The notes under the pieces are model-generated. The model saw only the letters and a list, made by a program, of their open reading frames with translations, searched no databases and had not been told where the DNA came from. The position numbers and the translations under genes were made by a program. Shown in pieces: positions 41,740 to 50,677 of a stretch of DNA of 64,000 nt. Source of the stretch: Citrobacter sp. wls619 (GTDB taxonomy: Bacteria > Pseudomonadota > Gammaproteobacteria > Enterobacterales > Enterobacteriaceae); contig NZ_SZXJ01000101.1 of assembly GCF_005281345.1 (NCBI RefSeq), forward strand, positions 291,371 to 355,370, in the 5' to 3' direction. Each line of letters begins with the position of its first letter. The first letter of the stretch is position 1.

Positions 41740-41862
41740 TACACAAAATCATTCAAGATGCGTCGAGGCGGCAAGGGAAGAAATCCCCAGGAGCATAGAT
41801 AACTATGTGACTGGGGTTTCTGAGTGCAGCCAACAAAGAGGCAGCTTGAAGGATGACGTGTA
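41740..41862. repeat. ERIC (IRU) element between tauA and the uhp-like operon
   Basis: A complete ~123-base element: end arm TCATTCAAGATGCGTCGAGG, GGCGGCAAG, AAATCCCCAGGAGCATAGAT, AACTATGTGACTGGGG and GCAGCCAACAAAGAGGCAGC then TTGAAGGATGACGTGTA. These match the sequences used as ERIC1R and ERIC2 primer sites. It lies in the divergent spacer, ~100 bases before the response-regulator gene. Confidence 0.9.
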
Positions 41863-41905
41863 TTGCGATTTTGTTACATTCGTTACATAACTGCACCACG
41901 ATGAT

Positions 41906-41924
41906 TGCCAGCGTGACGCTGGCA
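41906..41924. promoter_or_regulatory. Palindrome before the UhpA-like gene
   Basis: TGCCAGCG-TGA-CGCTGGCA, a perfect 8-bp inverted repeat 39 bases upstream of the ATG. It could be an operator or a leader hairpin. Confidence 0.5.
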
Positions 41925-41963
41925 GGCATCATAGATATCCTTGTCAGGCAAGAGAGCAATATC

Positions 41964-42593
41964 ATGATTCATGTTGTGCTGGTGGATGACCATGTGGTGG
42001 TGCGTTCCGGCTTTGCGCAATTACTCGGTCTTGAAGAGGATCTCGCCGTTATCGGCCAGTACAGCAGTGCGGCAGAGGCCTGGCCGGCATTACTGCGCGA
42101 GGACGTCAATGTCGCGGTCATGGATATCGCCATGCCGGATGAAAATGGTCTGAGTCTGCTAAAACGGCTGCGGGCGCAAAAACCCGGCTTTCGCGCCATT
42201 ATTCTCAGTATTTATGACGCGCCGACGTTTGTACAAAGCGCGCTGGATGCCGGGGCCAGCGGTTATCTGACCAAACGCTGTGGGCCGGAAGAGTTGGTAC
42301 AGGCGGTGCGCTCAGTCGGTATGGGAGGCCATTACCTGTGCGCCGACGCGCTGCGGGCGTTACGCGGTGGTGAGCAACCTGCACAGGTGCTGGAGGTATT
42401 AACCCCGCGCGAACGCGAAGTGTTTGATCTGCTGGTCAAAGGTGACAGCGTGAAAGAGATCGCCTTTAAGCTCGACCTCAGTCATAAAACGGTCCACGTC
42501 CACCGCGCGAATGTACTGGGCAAGCTGCAATGCCACAGCACCATCGATCTGGTGCATTTTGCCCTCGACCACCAGCTATTAACGGGGCATTAA
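41964..42593 (+). CDS. UhpA-like response regulator (NarL/FixJ family)
   Basis: 209 residues. Receiver domain with acidic pair D8/D9 (VLVDDH), phosphoacceptor D54 (VAVMDIAMPDE) and the KRCGPEEL lysine region; C-terminal LuxR-type helix-turn-helix LTPREREVFDLLVKGDSVKEIAFKLDLSHKTVHVHR. The start MIHVVLVDDH at 41964 is set by similarity to UhpA; upstream codons are rejected. It is the first gene of the block with the UhpB-like kinase, UhpC-like sensor and AfuABC. It presumably activates this operon, perhaps in response to external sugar phosphates. It is a homologue of UhpA at a different locus from the E. coli uhp genes. Confidence 0.87.
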   Translation: MIHVVLVDDHVVVRSGFAQLLGLEEDLAVIGQYSSAAEAWPALLREDVNVAVMDIAMPDENGLSLLKRLRAQKPGFRAIILSIYDAPTFVQSALDAGASGYLTKRCGPEELVQAVRSVGMGGHYLCADALRALRGGEQPAQVLEVLTPREREVFDLLVKGDSVKEIAFKLDLSHKTVHVHRANVLGKLQCHSTIDLVHFALDHQLLTGH

Positions 42594-44134
42594 TGTCGCG
42601 TAACCTTCGGCATTGGGTTATTTCTCTGTTTATTCTGCTGGCCTGGGGTTCGGGCTGGCTGATGCTGTGGACGCTAGGGTTTTACCTGACCCATAACGGT
42701 CAGCAGGCGGCATTATTTCTGCCGCACGGCGTGTATCTCGCGCTCTTGATCCTGCTGCCTCGCCGCTACTGGCCCGCGCTGGTATTGCCGCCGGTGTTGA
42801 TCCTGTTCTGGCTGCACAACGAACAGTTACTCAACGGTTATCTTCTGCTGGCCGCACCGCTGATAAGCCTGATACCGGCCAGTATCGGTCAATCATACTG
42901 GCACCGCTTCCCGCTCTACTGGCAGCGGCTCACCTTGCTGCTGGCCGCCGTGACGGTCACGTCGCTGCTTAATACCGCGCTGCTGTCTCCCTTTATTCAA
43001 AGCCCGGCGACGTTAATCGGTCTGGCGTCGTTTACCGGTGGTGTGCTGCTCACCCCGTTTGTCTATCTGATCTATGAATTTTTGCGCCAGCAGCACCGCT
43101 ATCATTTGCTCGGGCTGGATACCACCAATCCCCCGCTGCGCACCTCGCTTATCATCTGGTGCAGCCTGTTCTTTATTATTGGTATCGGCACCCAAATGGT
43201 ACTCTCGCCAGACATCGAACGCCTGCTGCTGATCGTGGTGTTCTTACCGAACGTGGTAATGGCGTGGAAATTCGGCTGGCAGGGCGGCGTGTTGTCCGGA
43301 TTGCTCGGCAGTATGATGATCACCATCGCCCGGCAAATCGGCGTCGGGTTCAGTAACTTACTGGAGCTGGAAATTTTCCTCGCCACCCAGGCGCTGCTGG
43401 GTATAGGGCTGGGAATCGCCATCAGCCGCCAGCAGCATCTGGCGCAAAACCTGCACCATTATCGCCAGCGTCTGGAAAGCGAACTGGCGGCGCGCCGCGC
43501 GCTGACCGAACAGCTGATCCGCACCGAAGAAAACACGCGCAAAAGCCTGGCGCGGGAACTGCATGATGAAATTGGCCAGAACATTACCGCCATTCAAATT
43601 CAGTCTCAGTTGGTTAAACGTTCGCAGGGCCCTGAGCAAACGCTCGACGCGGCGAACCAGATCAACGATCTTGCCCGGCGAATCCACCACTCGACCCGCC
43701 AGCTACTGCGCCAGCTCCGCCCACCCGCGCTTGACGAGTTGTCTTTTAAAGATGCGCTGCACCATCTGGTCAATGAATTTGCCTTTGCCGAACGGGGTAT
43801 TCACTGCCGGTTTGATTACCGACTGGCAAATACGCCAGAAAATGAAACGGTGCGCTTTACGCTGTACCGTCTGTTGCAGGAATTGCTCAACAACGTCTGT
43901 AAACATGCCGATGCCAGCGAGGTATCGATTGCGCTGCGCCAACGGGATCGCTGCCTGTTGCTGGAAGTCACGGACAACGGCGTGGGCATTCTGCCTGAAA
44001 AAATTCCCGGCTTTGGTATCCAGGGGATGCGCGAGCGGGTCAGCGCGCTCGGCGGTGAACTGACGCTCGAATCTAACCACGGCACGCGGGTAATTGTTAA
44101 CCTGCCCACAAATTTGCAACAAACCGCCCCTTAA
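42593..44134 (+). CDS. UhpB-like membrane histidine kinase
   Basis: 513 residues (E. coli UhpB 500). About eight N-terminal hydrophobic segments (MASE1-type, to residue ~280), a coiled linker, a HisKA_3 dimerisation region with H324 in SLARELHDEIGQN, and ATPase motifs NVCKHADASEV and VTDNGVGILPEK. It senses through the UhpC-like partner and phosphorylates the UhpA-like regulator. Its ATG overlaps the regulator stop (TAATG), coupling their translation. Confidence 0.87.
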   Translation: MSRNLRHWVISLFILLAWGSGWLMLWTLGFYLTHNGQQAALFLPHGVYLALLILLPRRYWPALVLPPVLILFWLHNEQLLNGYLLLAAPLISLIPASIGQSYWHRFPLYWQRLTLLLAAVTVTSLLNTALLSPFIQSPATLIGLASFTGGVLLTPFVYLIYEFLRQQHRYHLLGLDTTNPPLRTSLIIWCSLFFIIGIGTQMVLSPDIERLLLIVVFLPNVVMAWKFGWQGGVLSGLLGSMMITIARQIGVGFSNLLELEIFLATQALLGIGLGIAISRQQHLAQNLHHYRQRLESELAARRALTEQLIRTEENTRKSLARELHDEIGQNITAIQIQSQLVKRSQGPEQTLDAANQINDLARRIHHSTRQLLRQLRPPALDELSFKDALHHLVNEFAFAERGIHCRFDYRLANTPENETVRFTLYRLLQELLNNVCKHADASEVSIALRQRDRCLLLEVTDNGVGILPEKIPGFGIQGMRERVSALGGELTLESNHGTRVIVNLPTNLQQTAP

Positions 44135-44218
44135 CCAGGAAAAAGTCTTAGTCACTGCGGACTTTCTCTCATCCCCTTTCGCTTTCACTTTCTTATAGTC
44201 AGCAAAACGGAGACGACT

Positions 44219-45511
44219 ATGCGTACCGACATCAACCAACAATACCGGACGCTGCGTCCACAGCTGCTGATGTGCATGGTCATCGGGTACGCGGCGTTTT
44301 ACCTGACGCGCAAAAGCGTTAACTACGTCCTCCCGGCACTGCAAATGGATCTGGGACTGGATAAAAGTGATATCGGTCTGTTGGGATCGCTGTTTTACCT
44401 GACCTATGGTTTGTCGAAGTTTACCGCGGGACTCTGGCACGACAGCCACGGGCAGCGCGCATTTATGGGCATTGGCCTGTTTGCCACCGGCGTTTTAAAC
44501 GTGCTGTTCGCGTTTGGTGAATCGCTGACGCTGCTGCTGGCGGTCTGGACGCTGAACGGATTTTTTCAGGGCTGGGGCTGGCCGCCCTGCGCCCGCCTGC
44601 TGACCCACTGGTATTCGCGTAACGAACGCGGCTTCTGGTGGGGCTGCTGGAATATGTCAATCAACATCGGTGGGGCCATCATCCCACTGATTAGCGCCTT
44701 TGCCGCCCACTGGTGGGGATGGCAGGCAGCGATGCTGACACCTGGGATCATCAGCATGGCATTAGGTATCTGGCTGACGCTGCAACTGAAAGGCACGCCC
44801 CGTGAAGAGGGACTCCCTACCGTTGGAGAATGGCGGCATGACCCGCTGGAGCTGCGTCAGGAGCAGCAAAGCCCGCCGATGGGGCTGTGGCAAATGTTAC
44901 GCACCACCATGCTGAAGAATCCGATGATCTGGCTGCTGGGGGTGTCGTATGTGCTGGTGTATTTAATCCGTATCGCGCTCAACGACTGGGGCAACATTTG
45001 GCTGACGGAAAGCCACGGCGTGAATCTGCTCAGCGCCAATGCCACGGTGATGCTGTTTGAGGTCGGCGGCTTGCTCGGTGCGCTGTTTGCCGGCTGGGGT
45101 TCGGATTTGCTGTTCAGCGGCCAGCGCGCCCCGATGATTTTGCTGTTCACGCTGGGGCTGATGGTTTCCGTCGCCGCGCTGTGGCTGGCGCCGGTTCACC
45201 ACTACGCGCTGCTGGCTGTCTGTTTCTTTACCGTGGGCTTTTTCGTTTTTGGCCCGCAGATGTTGATTGGTCTGGCGGCCGTCGAATGCGGACACAAAGC
45301 GGCGGCAGGTTCAATCACCGGTTTTCTCGGGCTGTTCGCCTATCTGGGGGCCGCGTTGGCGGGTTGGCCGCTGTCGTTGGTCATAGAACATTACGGCTGG
45401 TCGGGGATGTTCAGTTTGCTCTCGGTTGCCGCTGTCTTTATGGGTTTATTGCTGATGCCGCTGCTCATCGCGGGTATCGCCCCTTCTCTCAGTCAAAGGA
45501 TAAAACAATGA
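44219..45511 (+). CDS. UhpC-like MFS sugar-phosphate sensor/transporter
   Basis: 430 residues, OPA family MFS with 12 helices; GYAAFYLTRKSVNYVLPALQ, GLSKFTAGLWHDSHGQRAFMG and GFFQGWGWPPCARLLTHWYSRNERG are signature blocks. In E. coli UhpC binds external glucose-6-phosphate and signals to UhpB, with weak transport. No uhpT-type partner follows; instead afuA starts within its stop codon (ATGA overlap). It may sense, transport or both. Confidence 0.86.
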   Translation: MRTDINQQYRTLRPQLLMCMVIGYAAFYLTRKSVNYVLPALQMDLGLDKSDIGLLGSLFYLTYGLSKFTAGLWHDSHGQRAFMGIGLFATGVLNVLFAFGESLTLLLAVWTLNGFFQGWGWPPCARLLTHWYSRNERGFWWGCWNMSINIGGAIIPLISAFAAHWWGWQAAMLTPGIISMALGIWLTLQLKGTPREEGLPTVGEWRHDPLELRQEQQSPPMGLWQMLRTTMLKNPMIWLLGVSYVLVYLIRIALNDWGNIWLTESHGVNLLSANATVMLFEVGGLLGALFAGWGSDLLFSGQRAPMILLFTLGLMVSVAALWLAPVHHYALLAVCFFTVGFFVFGPQMLIGLAAVECGHKAAAGSITGFLGLFAYLGAALAGWPLSLVIEHYGWSGMFSLLSVAAVFMGLLLMPLLIAGIAPSLSQRIKQ

Positions 45512-46539
45512 AACTGACGCTTACCTCTACCCTGATTGCCTCTACTCTGGCGCTGGCTGCCTTCAGCAGTGCGGCACAAGCACAAGGTCGTCTGGTGGTC
45601 TATTGCAGCGCCACCAACGAGATGTGCGAAACCGAAACCAAAGCCTTCGGTGAAAAATATGATGTGAAAACCTCATTCATTCGCAACGGCTCGGGCAGTA
45701 CGCTGGCAAAAGTCGATGCCGAGAAGAAAAACCCACAGGCAGATGTGTGGTACGGCGGTACGCTGGATCCGCAGTCTCAGGCGGGCGAAATGGGTCTGCT
45801 GCAACCGTATAAATCACCGAACCTCGAGCAGATCATGGAGAAATTCCGCGACCCGGCAAAGGTAAAAGGCAACCTCTCCTCCGCGGTTTATGTCGGTATC
45901 CTGGGCTTTGGCGTCAATACTCAGCGTCTGAAAGAGAAAAACCTGCCGGTGCCAAAATGCTGGAAGGATCTGACCAAACCGGAATACAAAGGCGAAATCC
46001 AAATTGCCGACCCGCAAAGCTCCGGTACCGCCTACACCGCGCTGGCGACCTTTGCCCAACTGTGGGGTGAAGATCAGGCCTTTGACTACCTGAAGCAGCT
46101 CAATGCCAACGTCTCGCAATACACCAAATCCGGTATTGCTCCGGCGCGTAACGCCGCCCGTGGCGAAACAGCGATTGGCATTGGCTTCCTGCACGACTAC
46201 TCGCTGGAAAAAGAACAGGGCGCACCGCTGGAGCTGATTTCTCCATGCGAAGGCACCGGTTATGAAATCGGCGGCGTCAGCATCCTGAAAGGTGCGCGCA
46301 ACGTCGACAACGCCAAACTGTTCGTTGACTGGGTGCTGTCGAAAGAGGCGCAGGAGCTGGCGTGGAAGAAAGGCAAATCCTATCAGATCCTGACCAACAC
46401 CACTGCCGAGACCTCTCCTAACTCGCTGAAGCTCGACGACCTGAAGCTTATCAATTACGACATGGATAAGTACGGTTCCACTGACGTGCGTAAGGCGTTG
46501 ATCAATAAGTGGGTTAGCGAAGTGAAGATGGGTAAATAA
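45508..46539 (+). CDS. afuA: Sugar-phosphate-binding protein AfuA
   Basis: 343 residues, signal peptide to about residue 26 (TLALAAFSSAAQAQG), then a FbpA-like periplasmic binding fold: LVVYCSATNEMCETETKAF, NGSGSTLAKVDAEKKNPQADVWYGGT and GTAYTALATFAQLWGE. AfuA was first named as a ferric-iron binder but its homologues from Actinobacillus and Citrobacter rodentium bind glucose-6-phosphate and related hexose phosphates. The neighbouring Uhp-like genes fit that. The start overlaps the UhpC-like stop by four bases. Confidence 0.9.
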   Translation: MKLTLTSTLIASTLALAAFSSAAQAQGRLVVYCSATNEMCETETKAFGEKYDVKTSFIRNGSGSTLAKVDAEKKNPQADVWYGGTLDPQSQAGEMGLLQPYKSPNLEQIMEKFRDPAKVKGNLSSAVYVGILGFGVNTQRLKEKNLPVPKCWKDLTKPEYKGEIQIADPQSSGTAYTALATFAQLWGEDQAFDYLKQLNANVSQYTKSGIAPARNAARGETAIGIGFLHDYSLEKEQGAPLELISPCEGTGYEIGGVSILKGARNVDNAKLFVDWVLSKEAQELAWKKGKSYQILTNTTAETSPNSLKLDDLKLINYDMDKYGSTDVRKALINKWVSEVKMGK

Positions 46540-46558
46540 GCCCACGTTGCGTTCAATT

Positions 46559-46588
46559 GCCGGGTGCGGTGTAAACGCCTTACCCGGC
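46559..46588. repeat. REP element between afuA and afuB
   Basis: GCCGGGT (46559-46565) / ACCCGGC (46582-46588) with an inner GCG/CGC pair. Placed between the binding-protein and permease genes, as in malE-malF. Confidence 0.8.
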
Positions 46589-46607
46589 CTACATTACCGG
46601 AAACGCT

Positions 46608-48686
46608 ATGTCACAGACACTTGCACTCCATCCCGTGAAAAAACGGGATGCGATATTCCTTTGGGTTTTGCTCGGCTGGCTGGCGTTTGCCCTGCTGCCA
46701 AGCTGGAGCCTGGACTATGGCCTGCTGGAGTCCACGCGCGACGAAATTCTCGACGCCTACAGCTGGTCACATTTCAACATTAGCTGGCTCTGGTATCTGC
46801 TGCCGAGCCTGCTGCTGGTGCGTCCGTTTAATGAAGCCCGACGCGAACAGCGCAGTCGCCATTATCTTGACGCGGGCTGGGCATTCTTCTGTATGGCCTT
46901 TATCGTTGCCAGCGCCACCCTTGAAGGACGCGGTTTAGGCTATGCCACCATCGTGCTGTTTGTGGTGCTTGGCGCAATCATGACCCTGGCGCTTACTCGT
47001 CTGGAATGGCTGGGTGGTGACCGTTTTGTCATCGGTTCGCTCACCGCGATTGTCGCGCTGATCGGTATTTTTATCGTCTGGCCGAGCATCGCCATTTTCA
47101 TTCCGATGTTCACTAACGACACCGGGGAATTTGCCCCGCTGGCGTTTATGAATGTGCTCTCGCAGGCGCATATCATTCAGGTGATTCTCAACTCGATTAT
47201 GCTGTCGATTGCCGTTGGTATTGGCTGTACCTTCTTTGGTCTGGTGCTGGCGATCTACACCACCCGCATCGCCAAACGCAGCGCCATTATCGGGCGTATT
47301 TTCTCGATTCTGCCGATCGTCACCCCGCCGTTTGTCGTTGGCCTGGGTGTCACCCTGATGATGGGACGCTCCGGCTACATCACCGAATTTATGGTCGACT
47401 GGTTTGGCTTAACCAACACCAACTGGCTGTACGGCTTTACCGGCATCTGGCTGGCGCAGGTACTGGCCTTTACCCCGATGGCGTTTATGATCCTCGACGG
47501 CGCGATCAAAACCATTCATCCCTCGCTGGAAGAGGCGTCGTACACCCTACGCGCCAGCCGCTGGCAGACCTTTAACGGCGTATTTGTCCCGCTGCTGAAA
47601 CCGGCGCTGGCGAACGCCTTTTTGATCGTGGTGGTGCAGTCGCTGGCCGACTTCAGTAACCCACTGGTGCTCGGCGGTAACTTCGACGTGCTGGCAACGC
47701 AAATTTACTTCTATATCACCGGCTCACAGCTCGACTACCAGGCCGCCAGTACGCTGGGCGCTTTCCTGCTGCTGTTCTCGCTGCTGGTGTTCTGCGTGCA
47801 GTACATGTGGATCGGTAAACGCTCGTATGTCACCGTTTCCGGTAAATCCTATCGTGGCGACGTGCAGCCGCTACCGGTCACGCTGGTGTGGAGCGTGGTT
47901 GCCCTGCTGGCGGTGTGGATTGCCTTCAACGCCCTGCTGTACGGCAGCATTTTCTACGGCAGCTTCACCGTCAACTGGGGCGTGGACTACACCCTGACGC
48001 TGGCGAACTTTACCAAATTGTTCGGCCAGGGAATGAGCGACGGTGCATGGCCTTCACTGCTCGATACCCTGCTCTACGCCGGGATTGCCGCACCGATCAC
48101 CGCCATCTTCGGTCTGCTTATCGCATGGATTGTGGTGCGTCAGCAGTTCAAAGGTAAGAAGACCATCGAGTTCACCACCATGTTGTGCTTTGCCGTACCG
48201 GGCACCGTCGCAGGTGTGTCATATATTCTGGCCTTTAACAGCGCCCCGGTGTACCTCACCGGTACCGCAGCCATCGTGATTATCTCGATGGTGATGCGTA
48301 ACGTCCCGGTCGGTATCCGGGCAGGTATCGCGGGCTTAGGCCAGATCGATAAATCACTGGATGAAGCCTCACTCAGTCTGCGCGCCGGTTCGCTGCGTAC
48401 TATTACGCACATCCTGCTGCCGCTGCTGCGCCCGGCAATCCTCTCAGCGCTGATTTACAGCTTTGTCCGCGCCATTACCACCGTCAGCGCCATTGTGTTC
48501 CTCGTCACGCCGGATACCCGTGTGGCAACGGCTTACATACTGAACCGCGTGGAAGACGGCGAATACGGCGTGGCGATTGCCTACGGTTCGATTCTGATCG
48601 TGGTAATGCTGGCGATTATTTTTATCTTTGACTGGCTGATCGGTGAATCACGTACCTCCCGTTCAAAAGCCAAAAACCAGGCGTAA
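46608..48686 (+). CDS. afuB: ABC transporter permease AfuB (two fused permease domains)
   Basis: 692 residues, FbpB-type fused permease with about 12-14 hydrophobic segments. Two ABC-permease loops are visible: [19 protein letters not shown] near residue 305 and [19 protein letters not shown] near 585. It forms the inner-membrane channel for AfuA cargo. In E. coli K-12 only an afuB remnant survives; this copy is complete. Confidence 0.93.
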   Translation: MSQTLALHPVKKRDAIFLWVLLGWLAFALLPSWSLDYGLLESTRDEILDAYSWSHFNISWLWYLLPSLLLVRPFNEARREQRSRHYLDAGWAFFCMAFIVASATLEGRGLGYATIVLFVVLGAIMTLALTRLEWLGGDRFVIGSLTAIVALIGIFIVWPSIAIFIPMFTNDTGEFAPLAFMNVLSQAHIIQVILNSIMLSIAVGIGCTFFGLVLAIYTTRIAKRSAIIGRIFSILPIVTPPFVVGLGVTLMMGRSGYITEFMVDWFGLTNTNWLYGFTGIWLAQVLAFTPMAFMILDGAIKTIHPSLEEASYTLRASRWQTFNGVFVPLLKPALANAFLIVVVQSLADFSNPLVLGGNFDVLATQIYFYITGSQLDYQAASTLGAFLLLFSLLVFCVQYMWIGKRSYVTVSGKSYRGDVQPLPVTLVWSVVALLAVWIAFNALLYGSIFYGSFTVNWGVDYTLTLANFTKLFGQGMSDGAWPSLLDTLLYAGIAAPITAIFGLLIAWIVVRQQFKGKKTIEFTTMLCFAVPGTVAGVSYILAFNSAPVYLTGTAAIVIISMVMRNVPVGIRAGIAGLGQIDKSLDEASLSLRAGSLRTITHILLPLLRPAILSALIYSFVRAITTVSAIVFLVTPDTRVATAYILNRVEDGEYGVAIAYGSILIVVMLAIIFIFDWLIGESRTSRSKAKNQA

Positions 48687-48697
48687 TGGAGCGCACT

Positions 48698-49744
48698 ATG
48701 ACTCAGAAAAATTTCGTTGAACTGCGCAACGTCACCAAACGATTTGGCAGCAACACGGTTATCGACAATATCAACCTCACCATCCCGCAGGGGCAAATGG
48801 TGACACTGCTCGGCCCGTCCGGTTGTGGCAAAACCACCATTTTGCGCCTGGTTGCCGGACTGGAAAAACCGAGCGAAGGGCAGATTTTTATTGATGGCGA
48901 AGACGTCACCCACCGCTCTATTCAACAGCGCGATATCTGTATGGTATTTCAGTCCTACGCCCTGTTCCCGCATATGTCGCTGGGGGAGAACGTCGGTTAT
49001 GGCCTGAAGATGCTTGGCATATCGCGCGCAGAGGTGAAGTCTCGCGTCAACGAGGCGCTGGCGATGGTCGATCTGGAGGGGTTCGAAGAGCGCTACGTCG
49101 ATCAGATCTCCGGGGGGCAGCAGCAGCGCGTAGCGCTGGCGCGCGCGCTGATCCTCAAACCAAAGGTACTGCTGTTTGATGAGCCGCTGAGTAACCTCGA
49201 TGCCAACCTGCGCCGCAGCATGCGCGATAAGATCCGCGAGCTGCAAAAACAGTTTGATATCACCTCGCTGTACGTCACCCACGATCAGAGCGAAGCCTTT
49301 GCGGTGTCCGATACCGTACTGGTCATGAACAAGGGGCACATCATGCAGATTGGCTCGCCGCAGGATCTCTATCGCCAGCCGGCCTCACGCTTTATGGCGA
49401 GCTTTATGGGCGATGCCAACCTGTTTCCGGCGACCTTCAGCGACAACTACGTTGATATCTACGGCTACCATCTGCCGCGCCCGCCGCACTTTGGCACGCA
49501 GGGGGAAGGCATGGTCGGCGTGCGCCCGGAGGCCATCACGCTTAGCGATCGCGGCGAAGAGAGTCAGCGCTGCGTGATCCGCCACGTGGCCTATATGGGG
49601 CCGCAGTATGAGGTCACGGTAGAGTGGCACGGGCAGGAGATTCTATTGCAGGTTAACGCCACGCGTCTGCAGCCGGACGTTGGCGAACAGTATTACCTCG
49701 AAATCCACCCGTACGGCATGTTTATCCTGGCGGATGCGGCATGA
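48698..49744 (+). CDS. afuC: ABC transporter ATPase AfuC
   Basis: 348 residues. Walker [14 protein letters not shown], signature [15 protein letters not shown], Walker [17 protein letters not shown]-loop VTHDQSEA, then a C-terminal TOBE region ([11 protein letters not shown]). The start at 48698 (MTQKNFVEL) matches K-12 AfuC and has a GGAG site; an in-frame ATG at 48686 overlapping the afuB stop is possible. Last gene of the block, ended by the terminator at 49858. Confidence 0.94.
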   Translation: MTQKNFVELRNVTKRFGSNTVIDNINLTIPQGQMVTLLGPSGCGKTTILRLVAGLEKPSEGQIFIDGEDVTHRSIQQRDICMVFQSYALFPHMSLGENVGYGLKMLGISRAEVKSRVNEALAMVDLEGFEERYVDQISGGQQQRVALARALILKPKVLLFDEPLSNLDANLRRSMRDKIRELQKQFDITSLYVTHDQSEAFAVSDTVLVMNKGHIMQIGSPQDLYRQPASRFMASFMGDANLFPATFSDNYVDIYGYHLPRPPHFGTQGEGMVGVRPEAITLSDRGEESQRCVIRHVAYMGPQYEVTVEWHGQEILLQVNATRLQPDVGEQYYLEIHPYGMFILADAA

Positions 49745-49857
49745 TTTGTGCCGGACTACGATCAAACAACGGACCAGATAAAATTAATTTGATTATAAAA
49801 AAGGAAAGATCACCATAATATATTTATTAAGTGAATGCATGTGATTTTAATTATTTC

Positions 49858-49895
49858 AAGCCTGAATCATCACGAACTGGATTCAGGCTTTTTTA
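49858..49895 (+). terminator. Terminator of the uhp-like/afu operon
   Basis: AAGCCTGAATC (49858-49868) / GATTCAGGCTT (49880-49890), perfect 11-bp stem, then TTTTTA. It separates afuC from the AT-rich cassette and shows that an open frame starting at 49831 is not the real gene start. Confidence 0.93.
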
Positions 49896-49977
49896 TTCCT
49901 TATGCGATCAGCAGCACAGCTTTTATAGAGGAAATAGTTTGTCATCATGCTTTCAACGGATGAGAGAGAGTCAGAAA

Positions 49978-50670
49978 ATGTATTTTTACCGGGAAGAAAA
50001 TCAGGATACCCAATATATAAGCGAGCACGAATTATGGGTATTGGGTCGTGTCAGTGGAATATACAACAAAACAACGCATAAAAAAGAAGAAATGTTAGAG
50101 CCATTGTGGAGGAGATACGATCGAAGTATAGAAGGCATTCTAATTTTTTATTCAAAGATGGAAGCATCAATTTACTCCACTTACTTAGAGAAAAAATTTA
50201 ATGAAAAGTGGAGCGTATATGCACTGGATGATTTTAATATTGAGGAAATGATAAAAAATAATAAGATCACCAAAAATAGCGATGATTATTATCTGCTGTT
50301 GAGTGCGGGATTTTGGGCCGATAAACAATGCAATATTATATATCATGGTTATCATTTGGCTCAAGTTACAATCCCCGTCAAATATACTTTTAGCAGTTTC
50401 AGTGAAAATGAAAGACTCCCCACCCTAAAAATACCCAAAAAAGTTACAGATAGATTTCATCAAATGTGGAAGAAAAGATTCTCTGATTTTCTAAGTCATA
50501 CTCAATCACAATGCAATTATCATAATGACTATTTAAAAGAACAAAGTTTAATAGCTTATAATAATATGCAATTCAAAGAATCCAATAAAATCGAAGATTG
50601 TGTTTATATGGCAACATGGGAAAATGACTGGATTTTTTGTAATCCGGAAAATTTAACTTTATTAAAATGA
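49978..50670 (+). CDS. Unknown protein, first gene of the PAAR cassette
   Basis: 230 residues, no family recognised. It is rich in aromatic and charged residues (MYFYREENQDTQYISEHELW, then IEGILIFYSKMEASIYSTYL and WSVYALDDFNIEEMI), lacks a signal peptide and has no long hydrophobic segment, so it is probably cytoplasmic. The start 49978 is chosen for its GAGAGAG site; an in-frame ATG at 49960 lacks one, and frames starting before 49896 begin inside a terminator. It ends 7 bases before the PAAR gene, so the two are co-transcribed. Its position suggests an effector-loading adaptor or chaperone, which is inference. It is not of DUF1795 length (~145 residues). Codon use (ATA, AGA, AAA) and AT content are unlike the flanks. 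Confidence 0.7.
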   Translation: MYFYREENQDTQYISEHELWVLGRVSGIYNKTTHKKEEMLEPLWRRYDRSIEGILIFYSKMEASIYSTYLEKKFNEKWSVYALDDFNIEEMIKNNKITKNSDDYYLLLSAGFWADKQCNIIYHGYHLAQVTIPVKYTFSSFSENERLPTLKIPKKVTDRFHQMWKKRFSDFLSHTQSQCNYHNDYLKEQSLIAYNNMQFKESNKIEDCVYMATWENDWIFCNPENLTLLK

Positions 50671-50677
50671 GACTTGT

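Noticed and set aside
49831-49977. Extra N-terminal 49 codons for the first cassette gene
   Set aside because: This segment contains the afu terminator (49858-49895) and has no ribosome site; the downstream ATG 49978 is better.
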